From an uncultured Mobilibacterium sp. (GTDB lineage: Bacteria; Bacillota; Clostridia; Peptostreptococcales; Anaerovoracaceae): 64,000 nt of DNA. This document shows, one piece after another, positions 9,183 to 17,970 of the stretch (position 1 is its first letter; the number at the start of each line of letters is the position of its first letter). Under the pieces are notes generated by a model, which saw only the letters and a program-made list of their open reading frames with translations, searched no databases and had not been told where the DNA came from. The stretch covers positions 62,001-126,000 of the forward strand of contig CAMYCF010000003.1 of the NCBI GenBank assembly GCA_947254375.1. The letters are read 5' to 3'. A program made the translations under genes and the position numbers.

Positions 9183-10460
9183 ATGCTGGACATCAAGAGG
9201 ATACGCGCGGACTTCGACGGAGTAAAAAAAGCTGTTGAGAGGCGCGGAAAAGGAGATTTCGGGATAGGCGATACGATAAAATACGACGACGAGAGGAAGA
9301 ACATCCTGTCCGAATACGAAGTGCTGAAGAACAAGCAGAACACAGTCTCCCGTGAAGTGCCGAAGCTCAAGAAAGAGGGAAAAGATACGTCGGCGCTCTT
9401 CGCTGAAATGAAGGAACTGAGCGCAGAGATAAAAGATCTCGAGGAGAGGCTCGGCGAGACCGAGGAAAACCTCAGGCAGGCTCTGCTCAACGTTCCGAAC
9501 ACGCCGAACGAAGACGTTCCCGACGGAGACGACGATACGGAAAACAGGGAGATAAGGAGATACCTCGAGCCGACGAAGTTCGATTTCGAAGCAAAAGCTC
9601 ACTGGGACATCGGCGAGGACCTCGACATCCTCGATTTCGAGAGGGCGTCGAAGCTGTCCGGTGCGAGATTCACGGTATATAAGGGGCTCGGCGCGAGGCT
9701 CGAAAGGTCGATAACGAACTTCATGCTCGACCTCCACACGGTAGACCAGAATTATACGGAGATACTGCCGCCGTTCATGGTAGGCAGAGAGGCGATGACG
9801 GGAACGGGCCAGCTCCCCAAATTCGAAGACGACATGTTCCACGTTCCGGCGAAGGACATGTTCCTCATCCCGACGGCGGAGGTGCCGGTCACTAACCTTT
9901 TAGCAAAGGAGATACTGAAAGGCGAGGATCTGCCTATATACTACACGGCTTACACGCCTTGCTTCAGAAAGGAAGCGGGTTCCGCGGGAAGGGACACGAG
10001 AGGTCTCATCAGGCAGCACCAGTTCAACAAAGTCGAACTCGTGAAATTCGCGTTGCCGGATAATTCGTACGATGAGCTCGAGTCGCTCACAAGCGACGCC
10101 GAAGGGGTGCTGAAGAGGCTCGGGATCCCTTACAGGGTAGTGGCTCTTTGCGCGGGCGACCTCGGATTCTCGTCGGCAAAAACGTACGACATCGAAGTGT
10201 GGATGCCGAGCTACGGAAGATACGTCGAGATTTCGAGCTGCAGCAATTTCGAGGACTATCAGGCGAGACGCGCGAACATCAGGTTCAAAAGGGATAAAGA
10301 TTCGAAGCCTGAATACGTACATACGCTCAACGGATCGGGCCTCGCGGTCGGAAGGACGACGGCGGCCGTGCTCGAGAACTTCCAACAGGCGGACGGATCG
10401 GTCGTCGTTCCTGAGGTGCTCAGAAAGTACATGGGCGTCGACGTTATAAAGAAAGCATAG
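9183..10460 (+). CDS. serS: Seryl-tRNA synthetase
   Basis: About 425 residues, the usual SerRS length. The N-terminal ~110 residues form the long two-helix tRNA-binding arm (Lys/Glu-rich coiled coil). The class II core follows, with motif 2 (FRKEAGSAGRDTRGLIRQHQF) and motif 3 (NGSGLAVGRTTAAVLEN near residues 375-390). It charges tRNA-Ser with serine. The ATG at 9183 is chosen because AGGAGG (9169-9174) lies 8 nt upstream. An in-frame GTG at 9177 is too close to that site. No T-box leader is present, and the gene relies on the glutamine synthetase transcript. A terminator follows. Confidence 0.95.
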   Translation: MLDIKRIRADFDGVKKAVERRGKGDFGIGDTIKYDDERKNILSEYEVLKNKQNTVSREVPKLKKEGKDTSALFAEMKELSAEIKDLEERLGETEENLRQALLNVPNTPNEDVPDGDDDTENREIRRYLEPTKFDFEAKAHWDIGEDLDILDFERASKLSGARFTVYKGLGARLERSITNFMLDLHTVDQNYTEILPPFMVGREAMTGTGQLPKFEDDMFHVPAKDMFLIPTAEVPVTNLLAKEILKGEDLPIYYTAYTPCFRKEAGSAGRDTRGLIRQHQFNKVELVKFALPDNSYDELESLTSDAEGVLKRLGIPYRVVALCAGDLGFSSAKTYDIEVWMPSYGRYVEISSCSNFEDYQARRANIRFKRDKDSKPEYVHTLNGSGLAVGRTTAAVLENFQQADGSVVVPEVLRKYMGVDVIKKA

Positions 10461-10470
10461 GAAACAATAA

Positions 10471-10500
10471 AAAGCGATGCCTTGACATCGCTTTTTCTTT
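10471..10500 (+). terminator. Rho-independent terminator between serS and the decarboxylase
   Basis: AAAGCGATG / CATCGCTTT with a 6-nt loop and a T-rich tail. It ends 10 nt before the next start codon, immediately next to the ribosome-binding site GGAGG. Confidence 0.85.
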
Positions 10501-10510
10501 GGAGGAAATC

Positions 10511-11929
10511 ATGGCGGAAAAAACTTTGAGCGAGTTTATTTACGGCTACGGTAAAAGGGGAGCGGTGTCGTTCCACACGCCGGGTCACAAGGGGAGGTCC
10601 GAGATCTTCGAGAGATACGGATTCTCCGACTTTGCGACGGGCATCGTGGCTCACGACATAACGGAGATACCGGGAGCGGACAACCTCGCCGACCCGCGCG
10701 GACGCATAAAAGAGCTCGGTGAGAGATACGCAGACCTCTACGGAGCGAAGAAGACGTATCTTTCGGTAAACGGAAGCACGGCGTGCGTTATGGCGTCGAT
10801 ACTTTCGACGGTGCCGAGGGGCGGCAAGCTCGTAATGGGAAGGAACTCCCATATCTCAGCCTTCAACGCGCTCAGGCTCGGCGGCATCGAGCCCGTCTAC
10901 GTCGAATCGGAGATAGACGAAAATACGTATCTCGATTCCGAAACGAGGATGGGGAAGATCGCGGTCGCACTCGATGAAAATCCGGATGCGGATGCGGTGT
11001 TCATAACCTCGCCGAACTATTTCGGCGCCCTTTCCGACATATACGAAATAGCGAGGATCGTCCGCGAATACGGAAAGATCCTCATAGTCGACCAGGCCCA
11101 CGGAGCTCATCTGAAATTCTTTGATTACGCGGAGAAGACGAAGACGGCGGCCGAGAACCTCGGAGCGGACATCGTGATAGACAGCATCCACAAAAGCCTG
11201 CTGTCGTTCACAGGTTCGTCGATAGTCAATGTTTGCAGCGACGATGTCGACGCGGACCTTCTCGCGGAAACGCTCGTGCGGCTCCAGACGACGAGTCCGT
11301 CCTATCTTCTGCTCGAGAGCCTGGACATAAACGAGATCATTTTAAGGAAAAACGGAAAATCGATCATCGAAAGCTGGCGATCCGATCTCGACTTTTTTTA
11401 CGAAGAGGTGACGAAGATCCCGGACGTCAGGGCCGTAAAAGGCGGTAAAAGGGACGACGCTAAGATAACCGTTTCGCTCGCCTCGCTCGGCTTTTCCGGC
11501 TCCAAACTCGAGAAGGAGCTTCGGAGCGGCGGCATCTGGGCGGAGTTCGCGCACGGCGAGTACGTGACTCTCGTGACCGGCGCCGGGAACGTCAGGGACG
11601 ACTACGTCCGCCTGTTGCACAAGCTAAAGGAAATATCTCAGAGCTACGCCATATCCTCAAAGCCTGTGGAGAGAAGGCCGCTCATACTGTTCGGCGGAGA
11701 CCTCCTCCGCGGTGATGTCCCGCTTCAGAAGGAGAAGATACCTCTTTACAAGGCGGAAGGAAGGACGCTCTACGGAACGATCACCCCGTATCCGCCTGGG
11801 ATACCGGTCGCATGCCCGGGCGAGATAATCGACACCGACCTCCTGAGGTACATACAGAAGCTCATCGCGAACGACGCTTTTGTCGCAGGGATCGACGAAG
11901 AGGGAATGGTCGAAGTCGGCAGGGACTGA
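10511..11929 (+). CDS. Orn/Lys/Arg decarboxylase-family PLP enzyme
   Basis: 472 residues, close in size to Gram-positive SpeA/YaaO-type enzymes. The fold-type I PLP core shows the N-terminal substrate loop HTPGHKGR (about 22-29), the NGSTA phosphate loop, the pyridine-N Asp in VDQAHGAH, and the Schiff-base lysine K228 in SIHKSL. The C-terminal ~120 residues match the Orn/Lys/Arg decarboxylase C domain (ITPYPPGIPV). The likely reaction is decarboxylation of a basic amino acid to a polyamine precursor. Arg, Lys or Orn cannot be separated by eye. GGAGG lies 5 nt before the ATG at 10511. An upstream in-frame TTG (10499) lies in the terminator and is rejected. Confidence 0.85.
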   Translation: MAEKTLSEFIYGYGKRGAVSFHTPGHKGRSEIFERYGFSDFATGIVAHDITEIPGADNLADPRGRIKELGERYADLYGAKKTYLSVNGSTACVMASILSTVPRGGKLVMGRNSHISAFNALRLGGIEPVYVESEIDENTYLDSETRMGKIAVALDENPDADAVFITSPNYFGALSDIYEIARIVREYGKILIVDQAHGAHLKFFDYAEKTKTAAENLGADIVIDSIHKSLLSFTGSSIVNVCSDDVDADLLAETLVRLQTTSPSYLLLESLDINEIILRKNGKSIIESWRSDLDFFYEEVTKIPDVRAVKGGKRDDAKITVSLASLGFSGSKLEKELRSGGIWAEFAHGEYVTLVTGAGNVRDDYVRLLHKLKEISQSYAISSKPVERRPLILFGGDLLRGDVPLQKEKIPLYKAEGRTLYGTITPYPPGIPVACPGEIIDTDLLRYIQKLIANDAFVAGIDEEGMVEVGRD

Positions 11930-12053
11930 GGACGCGCAGACAGGATTTTTACCGCCGCGGAATCGTTAAAAAATTGTTTTTTTATCGTGAAAATCGCGTG
12001 TGGAAAGCGTCGTAAAAACTTAAAAATACAGTGATTTTTGAAAAGCTATAGTG

Positions 12054-12059
12054 TATAAT
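12054..12059 (+). promoter_or_regulatory. Probable -10 box of the rnf operon
   Basis: A perfect TATAAT. At the correct distance the -35 region (12031-12036, GTGATT) is weak. TTGAAA at 12038 is too close to act as a -35. Confidence 0.5.
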
Positions 12060-12074
12060 GACTAAGATAGATAG

Positions 12075-12105
12075 ATGACCGCAAGATCGTAAGAGTTGCG
12101 GTCAT
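12075..12105 (+). promoter_or_regulatory. Leader hairpin upstream of rnfC
   Basis: A perfect 10-bp inverted repeat (ATGACCGCAA / TTGCGGTCAT) with an 11-nt loop lies 15 nt after the -10 box. It has no T-run, so it is an operator or an mRNA-stabilising 5' hairpin rather than a terminator. Confidence 0.5.
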
Positions 12106-12160
12106 ACTACATGCATAAACGGATATTTTATTACTAAACAGAAAGGAAGGTTTCTCAAGG

Positions 12161-13474
12161 ATGAGCAAAGGTAGACATTTACCGAGCATCGCGGTGAAGC
12201 ACCACAAGAATACCGCCGCCTATGAGACGGAGGTAATGCCGATACCGGATGTGGTGAGGATCTGTATGTCCCAGAGCATCGGCGCTCCCTGCAAACCTTT
12301 AGTGGAAAAGGGAGACTACGTAAAGGTGGGCCAGAAGATCGGCGACAGCGAAGCCTTTGTCAGTGCACCCGTTCACTCCAGCGTTTCAGGAACCGTTAAG
12401 GAGATCGTTGAAGTAAGGTCTTCTATGGGCGGAAAAGAAACTCACATAGTTATAGAAACCGATAAAAAACAGGAACCGAGTGAAGATATCAAGGTACCTG
12501 AGGTTTCGAACCACGAGGAGTTCGTCAAAGCCGTAAGGGAATGCGGAATGGTAGGACTCGGCGGAGCGTCGTTCCCTACATCCATTAAGTTGGACCCGAA
12601 GAATTTGGAAGAATGTAAGACGCTCATCGTCAATGCGGCCGAATGTGAACCGTTCATTACGGCAGATAATCGCATGATGATCGAGCAGGGACAGGACGTT
12701 CTCGACGGTGTAAAGCTGATAATGCAGTATCTGGATCTGGAGAAGTGCTATATCGGTATCGAAGAGAACAAACCGGAAGCAATCGAAAATATGAGAAGAC
12801 TGATCGACAAGAACGGTTTGGAAGGTGTTGAGGTCTTCGTTCTTCAGTCTCGTTACCCGAAGGGCGCCGAGCGCGTTTTGGTGTACGAAGTCACCGGAAA
12901 GGTAATGGATGCGGGAGTACTCCCTGCACAGCTCGGTGTCATACTCGACAACGTAACGACCATCGCCGAGATCGGAAGATACTTCAGGACCGGGATGCCG
13001 CTCGTAAGGAAGAGGATCACTGTGGACGGCGATGCCGTATGCAACCCTAAGAACGTCTTCGTTCCTATCGGCACTCAGATCGCGGACGTCATTTCGTTCT
13101 GCGGCGGGTACAAAAAGGAGCCGCGCAAGATCGTCATGGGAGGACCTATGATGGGTCGTGCGACATATTCGGATGAAGCTCCTACGCTCAAAAACACGGG
13201 ATCTCTCCTGATCTTCTCCAAGGAGATGGGCGAGGTAAAAGAAGAGACGGCCTGTCTCAACTGCGGAAGATGCCACCAGGCCTGTCCGTTCAAGTTAGTG
13301 CCTCAAATCTATGCCGAGGCTTATGAGAGGAAGGATGTCGACGCTCTCCAAAACTTCAAGGTAATGCAATGCATGGAGTGCGGAAGCTGCTCATACATCT
13401 GCCCGGCCAGAAGACCTTTGAGCTTCACGAATAAGCTCGCCAAAGGAATGGTAAAGGAGGCAATGAAGAAATAA
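12161..13474 (+). CDS. rnfC: Rnf complex subunit RnfC
   Basis: 437 residues. This membrane-associated NADH/FMN-side subunit of the ferredoxin:NAD oxidoreductase carries two 4Fe-4S clusters. The N-terminal barrel-sandwich domain is visible, with the 'GxPxKPLVEKGDYVKVGQKIG' pattern near residue 40-60. The NADH/FMN-binding Rossmann region has GLGGASFPTSIK (about 129-140), then an SLBB segment, then two ferredoxin motifs, C-x2-C-x2-C-x3-CP (about 366-377 and 405-416). It is first gene of rnfCDGEAB, with only a TAATG overlap to rnfD. Confidence 0.95.
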   Translation: MSKGRHLPSIAVKHHKNTAAYETEVMPIPDVVRICMSQSIGAPCKPLVEKGDYVKVGQKIGDSEAFVSAPVHSSVSGTVKEIVEVRSSMGGKETHIVIETDKKQEPSEDIKVPEVSNHEEFVKAVRECGMVGLGGASFPTSIKLDPKNLEECKTLIVNAAECEPFITADNRMMIEQGQDVLDGVKLIMQYLDLEKCYIGIEENKPEAIENMRRLIDKNGLEGVEVFVLQSRYPKGAERVLVYEVTGKVMDAGVLPAQLGVILDNVTTIAEIGRYFRTGMPLVRKRITVDGDAVCNPKNVFVPIGTQIADVISFCGGYKKEPRKIVMGGPMMGRATYSDEAPTLKNTGSLLIFSKEMGEVKEETACLNCGRCHQACPFKLVPQIYAEAYERKDVDALQNFKVMQCMECGSCSYICPARRPLSFTNKLAKGMVKEAMKK

Positions 13475-14451
13475 TGGAAAAGCAGAACAATTTTCACGGA
13501 AACTTAATAGTTTCGACCGCTCCGCACATCGTTACCGATGCGGACACCACGAAACTCATGGGAACTGTGCTGCTCGCAATGGTTCCTGCGCTCGTCGCCT
13601 CTGTATACGTGTTCGGCATGAGGGCACTCCTGCTTTCGGCTGTCTGTATCGTAGCAAGCGTCGTATTCGAGTGGGTCTACAACCTCATTACGAAGAAACA
13701 GCAGACGGTGGGCGACCTCAGTGCCGCAGTCACCGGACTTTTGATCGCATTCAACGTTCCGTCTTCGCTTCCTTACTGGATGGCGATCATCGGATGCTTC
13801 TTTGCGATCGTAATAGTTAAACAGCTGTACGGCGGACTCGGAAAGAACTTCGTCAACCCTGCGATCGCGGCGAGGATATTCCTCTTCATCTCTTTCGCGG
13901 GAGCGATGACAAACTGGCCTCTGCATAGGATGAACGCTACGGCTGATGCAGTCACGGGTCCTACACCGCTCGGACTTCTCGCCGGAGGAAACAAAGCTGA
14001 CCTTCCTTCGAACATGGAGATGTTCCTCGGATTCATCGGAGGATCCATGGGAGAGGTGAGCGCGCTTGCACTCCTCATCGGCGGACTCTTCCTTCTCTGG
14101 AAAAAGGTCATCACGCCTGCGATACCTGTATCGTTCATCGCTACGGTATTCGTTCTGGCGCTGATATTCAACGGCGGTTCGCTCCGCATGGCGATCTTCC
14201 ACGTTTGTGCCGGCGGTGTTATGATCGGAGCTTTCTTCATGGCTACCGACTATGTAACTTCGCCTAAGCTCGTTTCCGGACAGATCGCTTTCGGTATCGG
14301 ATGCGGATTCATAACGATGGTCATAAGACTTTTCGGCGCGTATCCTGAAGGAGTTTCGTTCGCCATATTGCTCATGAACATCATCACGCCTCTGATCAAC
14401 AGAGCGACGTATAAGCGTTATTGCGGAGGAGGTGCAAAGAATGAAAAATAA
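13474..14451 (+). CDS. rnfD: Rnf complex subunit RnfD
   Basis: 325 residues, a membrane subunit of the NqrB/RnfD family with about nine helices. The start overlaps the rnfC stop (TAATG). The family carries covalent FMN on a Thr in a D-x-x-(S/T)-G-A-(T/S) motif. Here the matching site is D-A-V-T-G-P-T-P-L (near residue 156-164), with Pro in place of the usual Ala. The protein ends within the first 11 nt of rnfG. Confidence 0.95.
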   Translation: MEKQNNFHGNLIVSTAPHIVTDADTTKLMGTVLLAMVPALVASVYVFGMRALLLSAVCIVASVVFEWVYNLITKKQQTVGDLSAAVTGLLIAFNVPSSLPYWMAIIGCFFAIVIVKQLYGGLGKNFVNPAIAARIFLFISFAGAMTNWPLHRMNATADAVTGPTPLGLLAGGNKADLPSNMEMFLGFIGGSMGEVSALALLIGGLFLLWKKVITPAIPVSFIATVFVLALIFNGGSLRMAIFHVCAGGVMIGAFFMATDYVTSPKLVSGQIAFGIGCGFITMVIRLFGAYPEGVSFAILLMNIITPLINRATYKRYCGGGAKNEK

Positions 14452-15019
14452 GAACAGCAATTTCAACAACTTCGTTGCACCTATATTGGCGATAGTAGTG
14501 ATCTGCCTGGTCGTTACATTCCTGCTCGCACTGACGTACGGGGTGACCAAGCCTATCATCGACAGAAACACCGCTAAAGCAGCGAACGAAGCGAGGACAA
14601 AGATCCTCCCGGATGCTCACGGCGACTTCAAAGAGTACAAGGGAAAACTCGTAGTACCTGAGAAGAACAAGGTATATGCCGAAGATTGCTATATCGCAAA
14701 TAACGGCAGCGGAATGGTAGTAACGGCGAAATCGAACAGTTACGGCGGACTTTTGACCGCTATGATCGGTATCGATAAAGACGGAGCTATCACAAAGGTA
14801 GTAGTTACCGATGCGGCGGATACGCCGGGAGTCGGAACGAGAGCTCAGGCCGATTCTCACCTGGATCAGTATAAGGGGCTCTCGAAACTCGGCAATATAA
14901 ATATCAAGCAGGATACGACTGTAAAATACATATCGGGCGCATCGATATCGTCCGAAGCGATCCACAAAGCCGTAAACTGTGCGCTCAAACAGTATGAAAA
15001 GGTAGGAGGTGCGAAATAA
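14441..15019 (+). CDS. rnfG: Rnf complex subunit RnfG
   Basis: 192 residues: one N-terminal membrane helix and an extracytoplasmic FMN-binding domain. The ATG at 14441 has GGAGGAGG 8 nt upstream; an in-frame GTG at 14432 lies inside that site. The presumed flavin attachment motif is K-Y-I-S-G-A-S-I-S-S. The normally acidic first position is Lys and the acceptor Thr is Ser. FMN attachment would need ApbE, encoded nearby at 18357. The start overlaps rnfD by 11 nt, and the stop overlaps rnfE (TAATG). Confidence 0.93.
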   Translation: MKNKNSNFNNFVAPILAIVVICLVVTFLLALTYGVTKPIIDRNTAKAANEARTKILPDAHGDFKEYKGKLVVPEKNKVYAEDCYIANNGSGMVVTAKSNSYGGLLTAMIGIDKDGAITKVVVTDAADTPGVGTRAQADSHLDQYKGLSKLGNINIKQDTTVKYISGASISSEAIHKAVNCALKQYEKVGGAK

Positions 15020-15771
15020 TGGAAAAGAAAAGTAAGCTCTCCATCCTGACGAACGGGATAATCAAAGAGAACCCGGTACTCGTACTGCTTATCGGTACAT
15101 GCCCTACGCTCGCGACTTCATCGTCACTTGCGAACGGTGTCGGTATGGGACTTTCCGCAACCGCGGTACTCATTTGCTCGAACATAGTAATTTCGATGCT
15201 GAGAAAGGTGATACCTGATAAGGTAAGGATCCCTTGCTACATAGTAGTAATCGCAGGCTTCGTAACGTTGGTACAGTTCCTGCTCCAGGGATATGTTCCT
15301 TCACTTTACAAGTCGCTGGGACTCTTCATACCTCTCATCGTTGTAAACTGCATAATACTCGGAAGAGCGGAAGCTTTTGCGAATAAAAACACGGTATTCG
15401 ATTCCGCACTCGACGGTATCGGAATGGGCCTCGGATTCACGCTCACTCTCGCACTGATGGGAGCTATACGTGAGGTCCTCGGAGCCGGAACGCTTCTCGG
15501 ACACCACATCTTCGGTACGGGATTCGTTCCTATCGGTTTCTTCCTTCTCGCACCGGGCGGATTCTTCGTATTCGGTATACTGATCGCGCTCATGAACTGG
15601 CTCACTAAGGGCAAAGCTCTGAAGAATCAGTCGTTCAGCTGCGGCGCTTGCATGATGTACAATTCATGCCACATGATCGAGCCTGAAGAGAAAAAGGAAA
15701 AACCTCAATTACCTGAGGGGAACAAGATCCCTGACGCCCCTCTCAAACAAAAGGAAGGAGCTGAAGCATAA
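15019..15771 (+). CDS. rnfE: Rnf complex subunit RnfE
   Basis: 250 residues, a six-helix membrane protein of the RnfA/E (NqrD/E) family that forms the ion-conducting core with RnfA. The signature 'NPVLVLLIGTCPTLATSSSL' lies near the N-terminus, and the Cys/Gly-rich C-terminal CGACMMYNSC is on the cytoplasmic tail. The final ~30 residues are Lys/Glu/Pro-rich. TAATG junctions link it to both rnfG and rnfA. Confidence 0.95.
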   Translation: MEKKSKLSILTNGIIKENPVLVLLIGTCPTLATSSSLANGVGMGLSATAVLICSNIVISMLRKVIPDKVRIPCYIVVIAGFVTLVQFLLQGYVPSLYKSLGLFIPLIVVNCIILGRAEAFANKNTVFDSALDGIGMGLGFTLTLALMGAIREVLGAGTLLGHHIFGTGFVPIGFFLLAPGGFFVFGILIALMNWLTKGKALKNQSFSCGACMMYNSCHMIEPEEKKEKPQLPEGNKIPDAPLKQKEGAEA

Positions 15772-16352
15772 TGGTACAGTTGATAATAATCTTCATGTCG
15801 ATGGTTCTCGTCAATAACTTCGTACTGGCGCAGTTCCTCGGTATATGTTCATTCCTCGGCGTTACGAACAAGATGGATTCCGCATCCGGAATGGGGGCGG
15901 CCGTAGTATTCGTAATGGTTTTGGCCGAGATCGTAACATGGCCTATACAGCAGTTGCTCAACAAATTCGATATAGGCTATTTGCAGACGATAGTATTCAT
16001 ACTCGTAATCGCGGCTCTCGTACAGTTCATAGAGATGTTCATGAAGAAGAACATGCCGGCACTCCAGAAGGCGTTCGGTATCTATCTTCCGCTCATCACG
16101 ACGAACTGCGCGATACTCGGTGTTACGATACTGAGCATCAACAACAACTACAACTACATACAGTCGATAGTCAATGCTCTGGGTGCAGGCGTTGGATTCC
16201 TCGTTGCGATGGTCCTGTTCGCCGGCGTCCGTGAAGAGAAGCTCTGGGATGAAAGCGGTGTTCCGGCGGCATTCAAAGGCGTACCTATGATACTCATAAG
16301 CGCGATGTTGCTCTCACTCTCGTTCATGGGCTTCGCAGGATTATTCCAGTAA
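15771..16352 (+). CDS. rnfA: Rnf complex subunit RnfA
   Basis: 193 residues with six predicted membrane helices, homologous to RnfE and inverted relative to it in the membrane. The family signature 'NNFVLAQFLGICSFLGV' is at residues 14-30, and 'TTNCAILG' follows in the fourth helix region. The conserved cysteines in these two segments coordinate the shared intramembrane iron centre in NqrD/E and RnfA/E. Confidence 0.95.
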   Translation: MVQLIIIFMSMVLVNNFVLAQFLGICSFLGVTNKMDSASGMGAAVVFVMVLAEIVTWPIQQLLNKFDIGYLQTIVFILVIAALVQFIEMFMKKNMPALQKAFGIYLPLITTNCAILGVTILSINNNYNYIQSIVNALGAGVGFLVAMVLFAGVREEKLWDESGVPAAFKGVPMILISAMLLSLSFMGFAGLFQ

Positions 16353-16364
16353 GGAGGATGTGAA

Positions 16365-17306
16365 ATGAGCGGAGTAATTACACCGGTACTTTTGGTCGTC
16401 ATCGTCGGCCTTGTCGCATCCACACTTTTGGTAATAGCTTCAAAGGTATTCTTCGTACCCGTCGACGAAAGGGTAACTGCCGTAAGGGAAGTCCTTCCGG
16501 GAGCGAACTGCGGCGGATGCGGATTTGCGGGATGCGACGACTATGCATCGGCGCTTGTAGAAGATGAATCCACGAGCTGCACGAAATGTTCCGTAGGAGG
16601 CGCAGCCGTCTCCGAGCAGATAGCCGAGATACTCGGACGCAATGCGGGCGCTATGGATAAAAATTTCGCTCTGGTAATGTGTACCGGAGACAACAGTGCC
16701 GCAAAGAAAATAATGGAATGGCAGGGCATGCAGTCCTGCAAGGGAGCCAAGACGTTCTTCGACGGAATGTCCGCCTGTTCCTACGGATGTCTCGGACTCG
16801 GCGACTGTTCCGCATCGTGCGAATTCAATGCGATCGGAGTCGTTGACGGAGTTGCCGTCGTAAACCGCGACAACTGCGTAGCATGCGGTGCATGTATAAA
16901 AGCATGTCCTCAGCACATCATCAAGCTCGTTCCGGAAAAGGCGAAAGTGCACGTTCTCTGCCGGTCGCAGGACAAGGGCGGAGTCACCCGTAAAAACTGC
17001 GAGCACGGCTGTATCGCCTGTCACAAGTGCGAGAAGGTCTGCCCGTTCGGCGCTATCACGATCGAGAATAATCTGTCCGAGATCCACGTAGATAAGTGCA
17101 AGAGCTGCGGACTGTGCGTACAGGAGTGCCCGACTACGTCGATCAACAGCTTCAAACCTATAAAGAGAAAACCGCCTAAAGCCAAGGCGGCACCGGCAAA
17201 ACCGGCAGCAGGTGGTACACCGGCAAAGGCCGAACCTGCAAAGGCGGAGCCTGCAGCAAAAGAGCCGGAGAAAGCTGAGCCTGCAAAAGAAGAGGCTACA
17301 GCCTAA
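16365..17306 (+). CDS. rnfB: Rnf complex ferredoxin-type subunit RnfB
   Basis: 313 residues. It takes electrons from reduced ferredoxin. There is an N-terminal membrane helix (about 5-25), then the 4Fe-4S domain CGGCGFAGC (about 47-55 with a later Cys), then three ferredoxin-like motifs (CVACGACIKACP, CIACHKCEKVCP, CKSCGLCVQECP). The last ~50 residues are a low-complexity Ala/Pro/Lys/Glu tail with KAEPAK repeats, seen in some but not all RnfB proteins. AGGAGG lies 7 nt before the ATG. It is last gene of the operon and a strong terminator follows. Confidence 0.95.
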   Translation: MSGVITPVLLVVIVGLVASTLLVIASKVFFVPVDERVTAVREVLPGANCGGCGFAGCDDYASALVEDESTSCTKCSVGGAAVSEQIAEILGRNAGAMDKNFALVMCTGDNSAAKKIMEWQGMQSCKGAKTFFDGMSACSYGCLGLGDCSASCEFNAIGVVDGVAVVNRDNCVACGACIKACPQHIIKLVPEKAKVHVLCRSQDKGGVTRKNCEHGCIACHKCEKVCPFGAITIENNLSEIHVDKCKSCGLCVQECPTTSINSFKPIKRKPPKAKAAPAKPAAGGTPAKAEPAKAEPAAKEPEKAEPAKEEATA

Positions 17307-17330
17307 AGGACAAGGATATGTGATATTGGT

Positions 17331-17372
17331 AAAACGCCCTGCGGCTCGGTGCCGTCAGGGCGTTTTGCTTTG
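17331..17372 (+). terminator. Rho-independent terminator of the rnf operon
   Basis: A perfect 11-bp stem AAAACGCCCTG / CAGGGCGTTTT with a 14-nt loop, partly T-rich after. Confidence 0.9.
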
Positions 17373-17445
17373 CAGTATTTGAAAATTATATTCGGATCTC
17401 CGGGATCCGTGTGTCCGGCGGATCACCGTAAAAGCCTTTATACTT

Positions 17446-17970
17446 TTATAGGTTAGATTGGCCGGAAAGAAGGTCGTCCGGCAGCTTCGCGCATATCAGA
17501 TGCGCCGCTATGCCGATCGCTATGCCGGAAATTATTCCGGAGAACAGCAGGACCGGGAAGTAGATGAAGACCTTCAGATCCGATATCAGAAACGATGCCG
17601 CGAGCAACTGACCGAGGTTGTGGAGCACGCCGCCCGCCATGCTGACGCCGGCGATGCTGAACTTTCCCGTCTTCTTCAGGAGAACCATCCCGATGAAACT
17701 CGCCGTAGCGCCGCAGAGGGCGTACACCGCACCGAAAAGGCCGTTGAAAAGGAGGCCGGCGATCAATATCCTTATGAGGTTCGCTATGGCGGCGTGCTTC
17801 GCCGACAGCTTATACAGCGCCACGAGCGGAACTATGTTAGCTATGCCTAATTTTATGCCCGGCATCCCCGGATTATATGGTATAATTGCCTCAACGTACG
17901 AAAAAATCAGTGCGAGGGAGGCGAGGAGACCGATCACGGCAACTTCGGACGGTTTAGTTCGAGATCGCAT
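17446..17970 (-). CDS. Gx transporter family protein
   Basis: 174 residues, about five membrane helices, with 'GIKLGIANIVPLVALY' and the small-residue-rich pattern of the Gx family (formerly heptaprenyl diphosphate synthase component I). In many Clostridia this gene sits with a NusG-domain-II protein and apbE beside rnf-type operons, as here. The role is thought to be in extracytoplasmic flavin or redox chemistry, but no substrate is known. Its start overlaps the upstream NusG-II gene by 17 nt, so the pair is one transcription unit. Confidence 0.8.
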   Translation of the reverse strand: MRSRTKPSEVAVIGLLASLALIFSYVEAIIPYNPGMPGIKLGIANIVPLVALYKLSAKHAAIANLIRILIAGLLFNGLFGAVYALCGATASFIGMVLLKKTGKFSIAGVSMAGGVLHNLGQLLAASFLISDLKVFIYFPVLLFSGIISGIAIGIAAHLICAKLPDDLLSGQSNL

